A DNA stretch of 64,000 bases from Austropuccinia psidii (GCA_023105745.1 JALGQZ010000014.1:7621888-7685887); one strand, 5' to 3'. Numbered from the stretch's first letter, positions 12,685 to 24,348 are shown. Numbers and translations are program-made. Notes: a model not told the origin generated them from the sequence alone.

Positions 12685-14630
12685 TCAAGCTTCTGAAGAA
12701 TTGGGTCCTGGCTTGTCAGGATACAAAGAATGGAAATCTTTGACAAGATCAGGACAATTCTTGAGGTTTTCCGCTGGTTCCCAAGTGGATCTTTCTGGGT
12801 CTTGGCTGAAACCTTTCCATTCCACCAGATACCATAACTTTCTCCTCTTGAGCTTTGAGTCCAGTACTTGAGAGACTTCCCATTCCTCTTCTTCTTCAAT
12901 GGTAATTGGAGGAGGAGGCTCTTGATGCCGATTTGGGATTGTTGATGTCTTGACTGGTTCCAGAAGGGAGATATGGAAGACTGGGTGAACAGATTTCCAT
13001 TGGGATGGAAGCTTGAGGTGATAAGCATGGGAACTGACTTTCTTCAAGATTGGAAAAGGACCCAACCATCTTTCGGATAGTTTTTTGGTGGGTCTGGTTG
13101 ATTTGATATTCTTGGAGGAAAGCCATACCATGTCACCAGGATTGAAAACAGGTGGACTTGCTCTACCTTTATCTGCATACCTCTTAAACCGGTTTATGGA
13201 AGCTTCAAGTTCTCTCTTGACATCTTGCTGTACTGATTGGATTTTTGTTGATAACTTTCCAGCAGGCGTGTCTTGAGTGATGTGAACTGAATCAAAGTGT
13301 GGATCTCTTCCATAAACAGTGAAAAACGGGGATTGCTTGGTTGAAGAATGATCAGAATTATTGTAGGCAAATTCAGCCAGAGGGAGCCAGGTTTTCCAAT
13401 CATCTTGATGATAACTGACATACATCCGAAGATACTGTTCTAGTATCTGATTTACCCTCTCTGTCTGTCCATCAGTTTCTGGATGGTAAGCAGTTGACAA
13501 GTCTCTTGAAATCTTGAGCTGCTGACAAAGATTGGTCCAAAAGGAAGAAACAAAGAGTGAACCTCTATCACTGACAATGCTTAACGGAAGGCCATGCTTA
13601 GAAAAGATATTCTTGATGAATAAATGGGCCAAATCCAGGGAAGTGATTGAAGACATTGTTGCAATAAAAACCGCCATTTTTGAGAATCTGTCCACTATGA
13701 CCAGAATTGAATCAAAGGAATTGGACAGCGGCAGTTGAGTGATGAAGTCCATTGAAAGACAAATCCAAGGACCATTTGGAATTGGAAGAGGTTTGAGGAA
13801 TCCAAACTTCTTGTGGTGAATATTCTTGTTCCTTGAGCACTGTTGACAGGATGAAACATAATCCTTGAAAAATTGAGTCATGCCGGACCAGTGGAAATCC
13901 CGCTTGACAAGTTTGAGAGTCTTCTCTTGGCCAGGGTGGCCAGCTAGAGGAGAATCGTGACGCTTTTGAAGAATATTAAGTTGAATTGTGGAGTCATTTG
14001 GGACTACCACCCGATCTTTGAAAAGAAGAAGTTGGGAGGAGGAATCTAGAGAATAATCTTGGACAGATTTACCTTTACCCAAATCTTCAAGGATACTTCT
14101 GTACTGGGGATCTTGCCATAATTTCTTCTGAATTGAATCAATCAAATTTGAAAAAGATTCCACTTTGACTGCAAAAAACTTTGAGGGTTGAACTTCATCT
14201 TGCTTACTGATTTGCTGAAAATTCATTGGATTCTTGCTGATGAAATCCTCCCCCCTCTCCGGGTAAACGTCGTCCCGACATGATAAGGCATCCGGAAGAG
14301 TAGCTAGGCGGCCAGGGCAGTAAGTGATTGAGAAATGAAATTCAGAAAGGAATTCAGCCCAACGGGCTTGACGGCGAGTGAGTACTTTGGAGGTCATGAA
14401 GTATTGAAGGGAAGAGTGATCGGTAAGAACTTCAAAAGGGGAAGACAGTGAAAGAAGAAAAGCCCTCCAGCGCTTGAGCGCCCAGACAATACCAAGAAGT
14501 TCCTTGTCATGAATTTCGTAATTGAGCTCTGCTGGGATAAGCTTGCGGCTGTCAAATGCAATGGGATGTTTTCCTGAGTCAGAGACCTGACTCAGCACAG
14601 CACCCAAAGCATAATCTGATGCGTTGGTCT
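12685..14630 (-). pseudogene. Element C pol C-terminal half: RNase H, integrase, chromodomain
   Basis: A 640-codon open frame runs from about 14607 to 12685. Residues 1-110 are the RNase H domain, with the TDHSSL segment. The integrase zinc finger is HX3H near residues 217-225 with CQQC at 254-257. The catalytic core has MDF (about 287), SDRG (Asp347) and TDGQTER (Glu383), which is DX35E spacing. A chromodomain at about 570-630 has WEVSQVLD, LWYLVEWKG and STWEP, the parts that usually read methylated histone H3. The frame is separated from RT by a frameshift at about 14610-14635, where VETNASDYALGAV of RNase H crosses frames. It is intact from there to its natural stop. Confidence 0.9.
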
Positions 14631-16300
14631 CTACAATGGTGGGTAGAGAAGGATTGGAGTGGTGGTGAAAGCCTCTTTGAGTTGGTGAAACTGACTAAGA
14701 GCTTCCTTGTTGAGGGGAAAACAGGAATCTTTCTTGAGGAAACTGGTGAGTGAACTGATCTTCTTTGAATAATTCTTGATGAAACGGCGGTAGAAGTTGG
14801 CAAAGCCAAGAAAGGATTGAAGAGCCTTGAGGTTTCTTGGAGGTGGCCAATTGAGAATCTGCTGGACTTTTGCTTGGTCCATCTTGAGGCCTTCAGAAGA
14901 AACTACATAACCAAGATATTCCACGCTTGAAACATGAAACAGGCATTTGGACGCCTTAGCAAAAAGGTTATTGGCTCTGAGTCTGGAAAGAACAGTGGAC
15001 ACATGAGTGACATGTTCTTTCTCAGATTTGGAAAAGACCATAATGTCATCCAAGTAAACCACAACATAAACATCGAGAAGATCTTGAAAGATATTATTGA
15101 CAAGATTTTGAAAAGAAGCAGGAGCATTGGTGAGCCCAAATGGCATAACCAAGTATTCATAACTGCCATATTTAGTTCTAAAACAAGTCAAGTGTTCATC
15201 ACCCTCCTTGATTCTGAGCAGGTTATATGCACCACGCAGATCAATCTTGGAGAAGATAGAAGAACCATTAAAGACATTGAGAAGCTGATTCATAGGAGGA
15301 AAAGGATACTTGTTCTTCCTAGTAACAGCATTGAGTTTGCGGTAATCAACACATAAACAGAGGCCACCATCTTTCTTTTTGTCAAAGAGGACAGGTGCTC
15401 CTGTTGAAGAGGAGCTTGGCCGGATGAAACCTTTCTCTACATTCTCTGAAATGTAGGCCCTGAGTGTATCTGACTCTTGTTTGGATAAAGAGTAGATCAC
15501 CCCAACTGGAGGTAAAGACCCCTCCAGTTCGATATGATGATCACAGGCGCGGTGAGGAGGAAGTTTCTCTGCTTTCACCTTGGAGAATACATCCAAGTAT
15601 TGGTGATAGACAGGAGGAACAACCTTCATCACGGTTTCTACTTCTTCTGGCTCTTCCTCTTCATCCCACAACTCCTCCAGAGAGTCATGATAAGATGAAG
15701 GAGGAAGGTCCATATTCCCAAATAAGAGGTGAAGTGAAGATACAGAATTATCTTCTCCAACATCTTGAATCTCTTTGAAGACTTCAGCTCTAGGAGATAG
15801 TAATGACTGTGGGGAATTAAGGGAAGGAATATGGACAGAAGACGGAAATGATGGTGTTCTAGAATCACCAACCAGAGCTGCACAAGATTTGGCAGAAGAA
15901 AAGTAATTACGGACAGAATTAGAAGGATCAGAATAGTCCAAATGATCAGGATTAAAGGTGATCAGCCCTTGCCTCCAATCAATAGAAGGATTAAAATGAT
16001 TGAGAAAGTCAAAGCCCAATATGAGGTCTTCTCCCTTGGGAGTATCAATGACTAAAAAGTCCCATTCAAAGCTTGGGAAGGAAGGGAGCTCAACCATATA
16101 TTTAGTATGGTGAGTCACAAATAAGGAAGGGGACTCAGAGGAGTCCAAAATGATAAGAGGAATCTTCTCTGGAAGTTCTGACGTAGTCAATGAGTACTTG
16201 TGAACAAACTGCTTTGCAATAAATGAGTGTGTAGCACCAGAGTCAATGAGAATACTGTAAAACACATCAGAAAGAGAAGAAAAACAAAAAATTTAAGAGA
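14631..16300 (-). pseudogene. Element C protease and reverse transcriptase
   Basis: The 544-codon frame begins within protease (YSILIDSGATHSF, the DSGA active site), passes a linker, and covers RT with GLCLCVDYRKLN, LRGAYNLLRIKEG, MPFGLTNAPASFQ and the catalytic VVYLDDIMVFS at about residue 405. It ends in the RNase H tether at LLYPPL*, where a 1-nt shift moves the reading into the next frame. Its N-terminal end also needs a frame change near 16265-16300 to join gag. It copies element RNA to DNA. Motifs look intact, so this is a recent copy with few lesions. Confidence 0.9.
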
Positions 16301-16399
16301 ATTTTTGACACCAGTATTCAGAATGCACAATTGTGCTCTGGAAGGAAAACTGTGAAGACCATTGAACACAACATGATCTTCACTCAGGCTTTTCCCTGG

Positions 16400-17720
16400 C
16401 TGGGAAAACTGCCTGACAGTTGGGTAAGCTTATTTTGAGGCCTTTTGACACAGGACTCAAGACTATGCTTCCCACCACAATAGGTACACAAGCCCTCTTT
16501 GATTCTTCTTTCTTGTTCAGAACCCTTCAACTTGAAGTCCTATTCAACAAGGAAGAATGGGGCTTGTCCCGCTTTTGAGAATGAAGTTTCTTCTTATGCC
16601 TTGAGCTTGAAAAAACTTGATGATGAGAAGAGTGAGACTTTGGGGCTTCAGGCTTCTTCTCTTGATGATGATTCTTCTCCTTTTGCCTCTCATGGTACCT
16701 GGTATCAAGTTCCAGGCTGACGTCCATTAAGTCTTTAAGAGAATCAATATTTGAAGGATGGGAGGCTAATTGATCCAGAATTCTGGAGGCCAAGCCCTTC
16801 CTGAAATGATGAATAAGAGCCCTTTCACCCCAATCCCCAATTCTTGAAACCAAACTCCTGAAATCGGCAATATATAAAGCAACATGCCCACCTTCTTTCA
16901 TCCTAAGGCCATCCAATTCTGCTTCAGCTTTTCTAACTTCATTTGGGTCTCCAAATAAAGTGAACAATTGGGATTCAAACAGTGGCCAGGAATTGAGAAG
17001 GTAACTTGAGTCTTGATTATTGAGATTGGAAAGATAAGGCTCAATCCATTTTGCAGCCCTGCCAACTAAGAATGAAGTGGCATAAAGAACCTTCTTTCTG
17101 TCTTGAGAGAAGTTTGCCGGATCATTATGAAAGATGAGTTGACAGGATTGAATGAAGCTTCTGACTTGCAAGGGCTGAGTCCCGTCAAAGCATTCTGGAG
17201 CCTTCATAGAGGGAGTCTTGAAGGCTGGTGGTCTTGATGACTCAAAGGAAGAAGCTGCTTGAAGATTGGCCATAATTTGAGTCATCTGCTGCATGATGGC
17301 CAATAAAGATGGTTCAGACTGATGAGAGACAGGCTGATCAGACTGGGCTAGAGTTGGTCCTCTGGTGCCTTCAGATGCTCCCACAGGAGCAGGAGCAGCC
17401 TCAGTGCCATTAGACTCTTCCTCTTCCACAGAATTCTCCTCCTCCTCTTCATCATCTTCACCTTGAACCTTGGGACTGGTTCTTGAAAGTCCTGGGAATC
17501 CGCCAACCACTCCTGATAATGAGATGGATCTCCTTGGCCCTCTTCCTTCCTTCCTGGATGGTGCTGCTCCTTCCAAAGTGGGTCCTCTGTCCAATCTGGC
17601 CCTCAGTTGAGAAACTGCTGGGGTACCGTCAAGAGGAGCCCTTGGAGTTGGAGTCAGAACAGCTTGAGTTCTGGCCTGAGATCTGGTCTGTCTTGCAGGA
17701 GGTGAATGTTCAACTGGCAT
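16400..17720 (-). pseudogene. Element C gag with short zinc knuckle
   Basis: ATG at 17720 (MPVEHSPPARQTRSQ) opens 397 codons. There is a basic and acidic low-complexity N-terminus with a poly-Glu patch, then a capsid domain (FIQSCQLIFHNDP, GRAAKWIEPYLSNL, LFTLFGDPNEVRKAEAEL, YHERQKEKNHHQEKK). The frame stops at 16527. One shift later the protein continues to a knuckle CTYCGGKHSLESC at about 16490-16450. It is CX2CX3HX4C, one residue shorter than the usual CX2CX4HX4C. The sequence strongly resembles gag proteins I recall from Austropuccinia; that is memory, not a search. Confidence 0.88.
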
Positions 17721-18440
17721 GATTCAGGAATAATAAATCAAATAAATGAAAGGAAATTCAAAATTATCTTGAAGTCAAGAATCAACAATCAAATCTTGAG
17801 GAAATAAATGAATCAAGTGAGAATCTTCAAGTATGTCAATAAATCAAAATCAAATGAAGTCTTGAAGTCAAAATCAAATCAATGTCTTGAAGTAAATCAA
17901 TGAATCCAATCAAAATGAAGTCTTCAAGTCAATAAATCAATGAATCAAATCCATCACAATCAAATCAAATCAAAATCTTGCAGAAAATCAATCAATCAAA
18001 ATGAATTCTTGATGTGAATAATCAGCAAATCAATAAAATCTTCAGGTCAATCAATTATCTTGATTTCAATTTCAATTATGTCAAATCGGTCAATCAAATC
18101 AATTCCAAGTGAATTCTTCCAAAATCAAAATTCTTGAGGAATAAATTAAAATGAATCCTGATATGAAGAACGTGTCTGAATAATCTGATGAATAATTTGA
18201 GGATCCAAGATAAAAACGCCTGAATTACGGATAAGAGTAAGATTGATGATAATGAAGAATGAGATTGGAAAGATACAGAAGATAAAAATTGAGTCAGCTT
18301 TCAATTTTCAGAGTGAAGAATGAATGAGAGGAAATTGAGAGGTGACGAAGAATCATAAGATCATAAAACGTGAAAGAATCATAATTTTGATAAAATGAAT
18401 GAATGAATTTAAGATATAAAAATGAATGAAGAAAAATTAT
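17721..18440 (-). other. Element C leader, simple-sequence rich
   Basis: About 720 bp between the primer site and the gag ATG. It is built largely of imperfect AATCAA / CTTGAAGT-like units (TTGATT and ACTTCAAG on the sense strand) and very AT-rich. No long frame is supported. Packaging signals would be expected in such a leader but cannot be identified by eye. Confidence 0.7.
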
Positions 18441-18456
18441 GAGTTAATTAATATAA
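18441..18456 (-). other. Element C primer-binding site complementary to its own LTR
   Basis: The sense strand after the 5' LTR reads TTATATTAATTAACTC. It shows no tRNA-like TGG start. Fourteen bases (18442-18455) are the exact reverse complement of 18849-18862 in the LTR, repeated at 10639-10652 in the left LTR. Tf1 of fission yeast primes reverse transcription by folding the 5' end of its mRNA back on an adjacent primer site; this layout fits. The eight central bases (TTAATTAA) are palindromic, which weakens but does not remove the signal. Confidence 0.6.
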
Positions 18457-18848
18457 TGTCACAGGGTCTCTTATGGAAGCAAGAGGGCCTGGCACTCAGG
18501 AATCAAGAACTCACTTGGAGGGCTCCAAAGATGATAAGAAATACTACGGAATATATTTCTTAAGCAGAAAAAGAGAAAGGACAAATATGCCAAATATAAA
18601 AAGAATAATAAGGATGAAGCCAGAGGCCAAAGATAAAAGGAAGCTAAAAGTCAAGAAGCCAACCAAGTGAATCCTCAATTCACTGTTTCAACCTGCCAGA
18701 AAGAACAATGGAATTAGTAAAGGATATGACCACCAATATCCACTGACAGGTGAAGAAAGAAAAGAGAAAAGGGTGCTAATGACTGACTTAAGATTATCAG
18801 TATTAACTTTAATAATGTAAAAGAAAATAAGGATAAAAATAAATCCAA

Positions 18849-18862
18849 TATATTAATTAACT
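18849..18862 (-). promoter_or_regulatory. Candidate transcript 5' end / self-primer of element C
   Basis: The sense-strand segment AGTTAATTAATATA is complementary to the primer site at 18442-18455. If Tf1-type priming applies, this would be at or very near the mRNA start, giving a U3 of about 1250 nt and R-U5 of about 405 nt. No clear TATA box is seen upstream. Confidence 0.4.
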
Positions 18863-18979
18863 GGGGAAAAAGTCCCCAGGTGCTGAAAGGTGGCCAGTAT
18901 ATGTGAAAAACTGGAAGATTGATCCTGAAGGTGGATCACCGGCTGTATTGTCCGAATCGGGCCAATACAGTTCTGGCCA

Positions 18980-19672
18980 TCATGAAACTGAACTGTGTGA
19001 TTGAATTCCCACAGTGGAGTATGAATTGGCCCAATTGGGCCAAGTACATACAGGTTGATTGATTGCTGCCTGTATGAACCAATTGAGTTGTCCAAGGAGT
19101 ATTGAAATACTTGATGCCTTGACAACTGATTGAAATGATGGAATACCTCTGAGAATGACCCTTGGAAGAATCCTGAATGAGAGTACCAACCCAACTCCTG
19201 CATAGCCAGGTGGTTGGAGTCCTTGAATGGTCTTCTGCTTGCCGCCATGGATCACCCAACTGATGACTCCAAAAGTTCTCCTTCGAAATGGGCGTTGGAT
19301 TTTGGTGTCTTGAGTTGAGAAGATGGAATTGAGTCCTGAAAACGTCACCATTGAATTGCTGAGCAAAAATGGTGCATAATGGTATATAACACCATATATG
19401 CACCACTCCTGCAACCTTGAGTACAGGGTGCATGGAGGTATGGAAGAATTTCCCTTAAGTTGAGGGACAAGCTTGATGAACTGATTTGGTGGCCCCTGGT
19501 GGTTGCCAGAGGCCATGACGGAGATATTGATCCATAGTGGTCCATGGCCAAAAATGGGTCCTACGTGGTTTATGGCCAAAAAGGTGTCCAAGGCGTTTTT
19601 GGCCAATTTTGAGTCCAAGGGACATATGGCCAATTTTGGCTCAGCTGGGCCCAGATGTGGTTTGGGACCCAC
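18980..19672 (-). other. Open frame inside element C LTR (230 codons)
   Basis: A sense-strand frame of 230 codons (MGPKPHLGP...) lies within the U3 part and is open in both LTR copies (18980-19672 and 10770-11462). No domain is recognised. It is Pro/Gly/Ser/Ile-rich and low in acidic residues. An overlapping 165-codon frame in another phase is also open in both copies. The two LTRs are young and nearly identical, so shared openness is weak evidence for coding. Confidence 0.3.
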
Positions 19673-20118
19673 CTGGCCTTGGGGGCTAGGTGGTTGCCCC
19701 TTTTGGCCTCATTGGATTAGGCCAAAAGGCGCCTAAAGGGCCTGCGGACCGTAGGGGGCCTAAATGGCCCAAAAAGGCCATTTAGGCCCAAGACCCCCTA
19801 ATGAAAAGGGGGGCCTGGATCCAGTGGTGATGGCTAGGGGGGCTGGAGACCCCTAGAAGACGAAAAGGACCCCCCAGGCCCAAAATCAATGATGAAGGCC
19901 TGGGGGTTGGTGAGGTGTGAATTGGCCAAGAGGGCCAATGACGGCAGGATATGGCCTGAGGCCATTGGGAAGGGCTGTGGCATAAGAGCCATTGGACATT
20001 CAAAGGGGGCCAATGGGCAATAAATGATATGACGTGGCCAATTGGCCCCAGTTTGGCTCCAGGTTGGATTGCCGCAACCATCAAGGAGGAGGGTCAAACT
20101 CGTGGTTGTGACACCAGG

Positions 20119-22507
20119 AGAACTAGAGCATGCATTAAAATGCAGATGCAACCAAAATTGCACTCTAGATGACATAGCCAACACCTTAGAAGACATAAGG
20201 AAGAGGACTAATATAGGGAAATTCACCCTATATAGAAGCAGCAGTTTCAAAGAGAAACAACCACTCAGGGTAGAGTTTAAAGACAAACCCAGAGAAAGAG
20301 TGGCAGAAGTGGCTAGGAAGAAGAATTCTTGTCACAATTGTGGTTCAACAGACCACTATGCTAATAACTGTCCAAAGGCAAAGAAAAAAGTCTATGCCAT
20401 AGAGAAAGTCCCTGAGGAAGAACCTCCAACAGAGGATTCTGATTCAGACTCTATGGGTGATGCCATCAGAGAACCATCTGAGGATGATCAAGACCCAAGA
20501 GAGGAATTTCTAGTGGAATACCAAGAAGAAACCCCACTGGAAATCCAGGACATACAGTTGGAAGCAGGCATGCCACAGGACACTGCTAACAAGAACTTGT
20601 GCAAACACACACAAGATGCACAAACATTCCTGGTTACACCAACCAAAGGAATGGCATATATACATGGGACAGCCACAAAAATGACTGTTTGTATTGACAA
20701 TGCTCAGGATCCACTGATCATTGATAGTGGAGCACACTGCTCCATAGTGGCCAGAAACTATCGGGATACTCACTTCCCAAACTGGGAAAAACAGCTCTTG
20801 CCCACTAAGGCAAAGAACTTTAAAAGTGCATCAGGGAAGATGACTTCCATTGGGACAATTATCAAAGAGAGAATTATACCCCACAGGAAGGGTAATATCA
20901 GACTCAACCCAGAGTTTGTAGTGCTTAATGATGCCCACATCCAAGGATTTTTACTGGGAACAGATTACCAGAGGATGTATGGCATAGACATTTACAACAG
21001 TAAAAATAGGCACATCACCATTGGTATCAACAAGGAAAAGAAATTTTCACTTGACATATACCAGATATCTTCTCAAGATCCATTAGAAGAACTTCTGAAG
21101 GAATTCAGAGAGGGACAGTTTAGCACTACCCTCACCTGTAAACAAAAACTAAGTTTACTGAAGATGCTGAGAAAGAACAGACCAGCATTTTCCATTGGTG
21201 AAGAACCATTAGGCAACATCAAAGGCCATGATATAGAACTATATCTGGATGTGGAAAGGCCTTATCCACCCATGCTGAGGAGACCTCCTTATTTAGCAAG
21301 TCTGGAAACCAGGAAAGAAATTGAAAAACACATCAATAAACTCCTGGATATGGATGTCATCAGGAAGATTGGACATAATGAAATAGTGGAAATCACCACT
21401 CCTGTCCTAATCACTTGGCATGATGGCAAGTCTAGACTGTGTGGAGACTTCAGAGCCCTGAATAACTACACAAAAGCAGACAGGTACCCTATACCAAGGA
21501 TACCTCATGCCTTGGATAATCTGGCCAAAGCCAAATACATAATGAAGATGGATTGTATGAAAGGCTTCCACCAAAATGGAGTTAAACCAAACTCCATGAA
21601 ATTACTCAGAATCATATGCCATATGGGCATATATGAGTACACCAGAATGCCATTTGGCATCAAGAATGCACCACCCCACTTCCAAAGGATGATGGACACA
21701 ATATTTCAAGATGAAATATTGCAAGGCTGGATGGTAGTATATATTGATGATATCATTATATACTCCGAGACATGGGAAGACCATGTGCAATACATAGGCA
21801 AAGTGCTAAGTAAATGCACACCCATAAGTCTGAAAATTTCACTAAAAAAGTGTAATTTTGGCCAACAAGAGCTACTGGCTCTAGGAAATAAAGTCTCAGG
21901 TCTCAGTCTGGCAATTGACCAGAACAAAGTAGCAGCAGTACTGCAAAAACCAGTACCAAAAAGCATCAAAGAGATGCACTCTTTCCTTGGGTTTGCTAGC
22001 TACTATAGAAATCATATCAAAAATTTTGCACACACAACTAGTAGTTTATACAAGTTATGTTCAAAAGATGTAGTTTTTGAAATAACCAAGGAAAGGAGGG
22101 ATGCATATGAAAGGATCAAATATGAACTCACTAATGCACCTGTGCTCATCTTACCTGAATTTGAACTACCATTCAAGTTATACATAGATGCAGCATGCAG
22201 TCAAGGCCTAGGAGCAGCCCTTCTTCAAAGATAAATTGTGGATGGTGAACCAAGAGAAGGAGTAATTTGCTACATCTCAAGGCAGCTGAAAGATTCAGGA
22301 GCCAGGTATGGGGCCACCCAGACTGAATGTCTATGTCTAGTCTGGGCTCTAGAAAAACTCCATTATTATTTGGAAGGTGCAGTCTTTGAAGTCTACACAG
22401 ACTGCACAGCCTTGAAGTCTTTACTAAACATGAAGACTACAAATAGATATATGCTGAGATGGCAAATAGCCATCCAGGGGTATAGAGGGAACATGACCAT
22501 CATATAA
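20119..22507 (+). pseudogene. A1 gag C-terminus, protease, RT and RNase H
   Basis: After element C the A1 frame resumes at GELEHA and stays open to 22234. It has the zinc knuckle CHNCGSTDHYANNC (perfect CX2CX4HX4C), the protease site LIIDSGAHCSIV, RT with VLITWHDGKSRLCGDFRAL, MPFGIKNAP and YIDDIIIYS, then RNase H with YIDAACSQGLGAALLQR. A CGA-to-TAA change, seen against A2, stops the frame at 22232. RNase H continues to a second stop at 22505 (TAC to TAA within IIYKE). Gag and pol share one frame across knuckle, protease and RT. The first codons of this open stretch, 20042-20113, belong to the C LTR and are not part of the protein. Confidence 0.88.
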
Positions 22508-24325
22508 AAAGAAGGTAAAAGCCATACCAATGCAGATGGCCTCAGCAGATGGCCACTGGACAATGTCACAAGCAATCCAGATTATGACCCAAAAGTTGCA
22601 GCAAAAATCCATATCCATTTCATGGAAATAGATAGGAGGAAGAACTTCAGAATATCTGAATGGGCACCAGAAAGTGGTACCCTTGACAGTGGAGACACTG
22701 ACCCAGAAGGGACAGAAACTCCCATACTGGGAATAAGTTCCTCAGAACTCGACAATGAATTCTTCAGTGCAGTACAGAAGTTTTATGCCAAACACAAACA
22801 GTGTAGCATACTACTCCAACTCCTTCAACAAAGGTACAGGAGTCCAGAACTGGAAACCCTGCTGGAAGAACCCTGGTTGAGGGCCTATAAGGACAATAAG
22901 TTTTTTCTTATAGATGGCCTGCTCTACCACAGAGAAAAGCACACAAGTGCACTCACAGTGGTAGACAGAGACCACATCTCATTGATCCTTGAAGAATGCT
23001 ATGACTGCCCCTATATGGGACACATGAGTGAGGACAGGACCAAAGCAAGGGTAGCAAGCACGGCTTGGTGGCCCAAGTGGGAACAAGAGTTGAGTGAATA
23101 CATCAACACTTGTGAAAGATGCCAAAAGGCAAATAGGAAACATGGGAAGAAGTATGGGTTGCTTCAACACATAGAAGAACCCAAACTCCCATGGGAAACC
23201 ATCAACATGGACTGGGTAACAGGACTTGTCCCAGGAGGCAAAGAAAACTTTAATGCCTGTTTGATCATAGTTGATAGGTTCAGCAAGAGCATGAGGTGTC
23301 TACCATGCCATAAAGAAGACACAGCCATGGATACTGCTCTGTTGTTTTGGAATAACATCATATCCACCTGTGGAGTCCCTAGGATAATCATTAGTGATAG
23401 GGAGCCAAAATTCACATCTGAATTTTGGACTAACTTATATGACATGCTTGGTACCAAACTTGCTTTTTCCACAGCTTACCATCCACAAACAGATGGCCTA
23501 GCTGAAAGGATGATCCAAACAATGGAGGACATCCTCAGAAGATTCTGTGCCTATGGCATGGAATACAAAGACCATGAGGGATACACCCATGATTGGGTTA
23601 CCCTCTTAACAGCAGTCCAACTGGCTTATAATACAAGCCAGCACTCCACCACAGGTAAAAAACCTGCACTGGTGGAGAAAGGGTGGAACCCCCTGTTGCC
23701 TGTGGATCACTTAAAGTGAAATCTCCTGACTATCCACCCCACAGCCAAAGACTTCCATGATATGTGGAAGAGGGCCTGTGACACAGCTGCCAAATGCATA
23801 GCTGAAGCAAAAGAATACAACAAGCAGAGGTGGGACAAATCACATATGGAACCTGACTTCAAGGAAGGGGACCAGGTGCTAGTGTCCACACTGAACTTCA
23901 ACAATCTCAAAGGACCTAAAAAGATGAGGGACTAATTTGTAGGACCTTTTACTATCATTAAGTTGATAGGAAGAAATGCAGTGGAAGTCAAACTCACTGA
24001 GGAGTTTTCAAGGAAACATCCAGTCTTTCCAGTGAGTTTGGTCAAACCATACTTCCAGACAGAGGAGGAAAAATTCCCCTCCAGGAGAAAGAACCCCACA
24101 CCACAAGAGATAGTGGAAGTGAAGGACTCCCCTGGACCTGTGAGTAAAATCATCAGGGCCAGGAAGATCAGACTCAATGGGAAGGATCAAAGACAATACC
24201 TAGTCAGATTCAAGAACCAGACAGCAGATAAAGACAAATGGTTGGCAGAGGATGCCATACCAGATGGGAACCTTCATTCAAGGAGATTCAGAGCCTCTAG
24301 GAGTACTGAACAGTCTCATCAATGA
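22508..24325 (+). pseudogene. A1 integrase with chromodomain-like tail
   Basis: Integrase inserts the cDNA. The open part 22622-23719 has the zinc-binding segment ([23 protein letters not shown]), the core with [23 protein letters not shown] and [12 protein letters not shown], and a conserved region to VDHLK. A stop follows at 23717. The frame then continues through [16 protein letters not shown] to a second stop near 23933, then to [18 protein letters not shown] and a tail IIRARKIRLNG / QYLVRFKN / DKWLAED. The tail has the chromodomain rhythm and may guide insertion to marked chromatin. The final stop at 24323-24325 precedes the polypurine tract by 11 nt. Confidence 0.87.
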
Positions 24326-24336
24326 TGAGCCTTTTT

Positions 24337-24348
24337 AGAGGGAGGGTA
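24337..24348 (+). other. A1 polypurine tract
   Basis: The sequence agagggagggta lies directly before the 3' LTR. The same tract, reversed, precedes the A2 3' LTR (43022-43033). Confidence 0.8.

Larger units (their letters stand above)
10247..20113 (-). mobile_element. Element C: Tf1/sushi-like chromovirus (Ty3/gypsy), near full length
   Basis: LTRs at 10247-11883 and 18457-20113 share TGTCACA...TGTGACA ends and are flanked by the duplication ccagg (10242-10246, 20114-20118) inside A1 gag. Minus-strand order is leader, gag (17720-16400), protease-RT (16265-14631), RNase H-integrase-chromodomain (14630-12685), polypurine tract, LTR. The C-terminal chromodomain and the apparent self-complementary primer site place it with Tf1/sushi chromoviruses. 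It is the innermost insertion and has the most similar LTR pair, apart from indels, so it is the youngest layer. Three or so frameshifts remain. Confidence 0.93.
18457..20113 (-). repeat. Element C 5' LTR (right copy, 1657 bp)
   Basis: It is a direct repeat of 10247-11883 with the same ends. It lacks about 45 bp near 19745-19750 and has an extra GGCC-rich block before 20040. Outside the indels only a scatter of substitutions is visible, about 1-2% by eye, lower than between the A1 LTRs. Confidence 0.93.

Noticed and set aside
15464..15778. 104-codon plus-strand frame
   Set aside because: It is the antisense shadow of the element C protease-RT linker.
20042..20113. Start of the long family A pol frame at an ATG in 20042
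   Set aside because: These codons come from the LTR of element C. The true gag-pol text starts after the target duplication at 20118.
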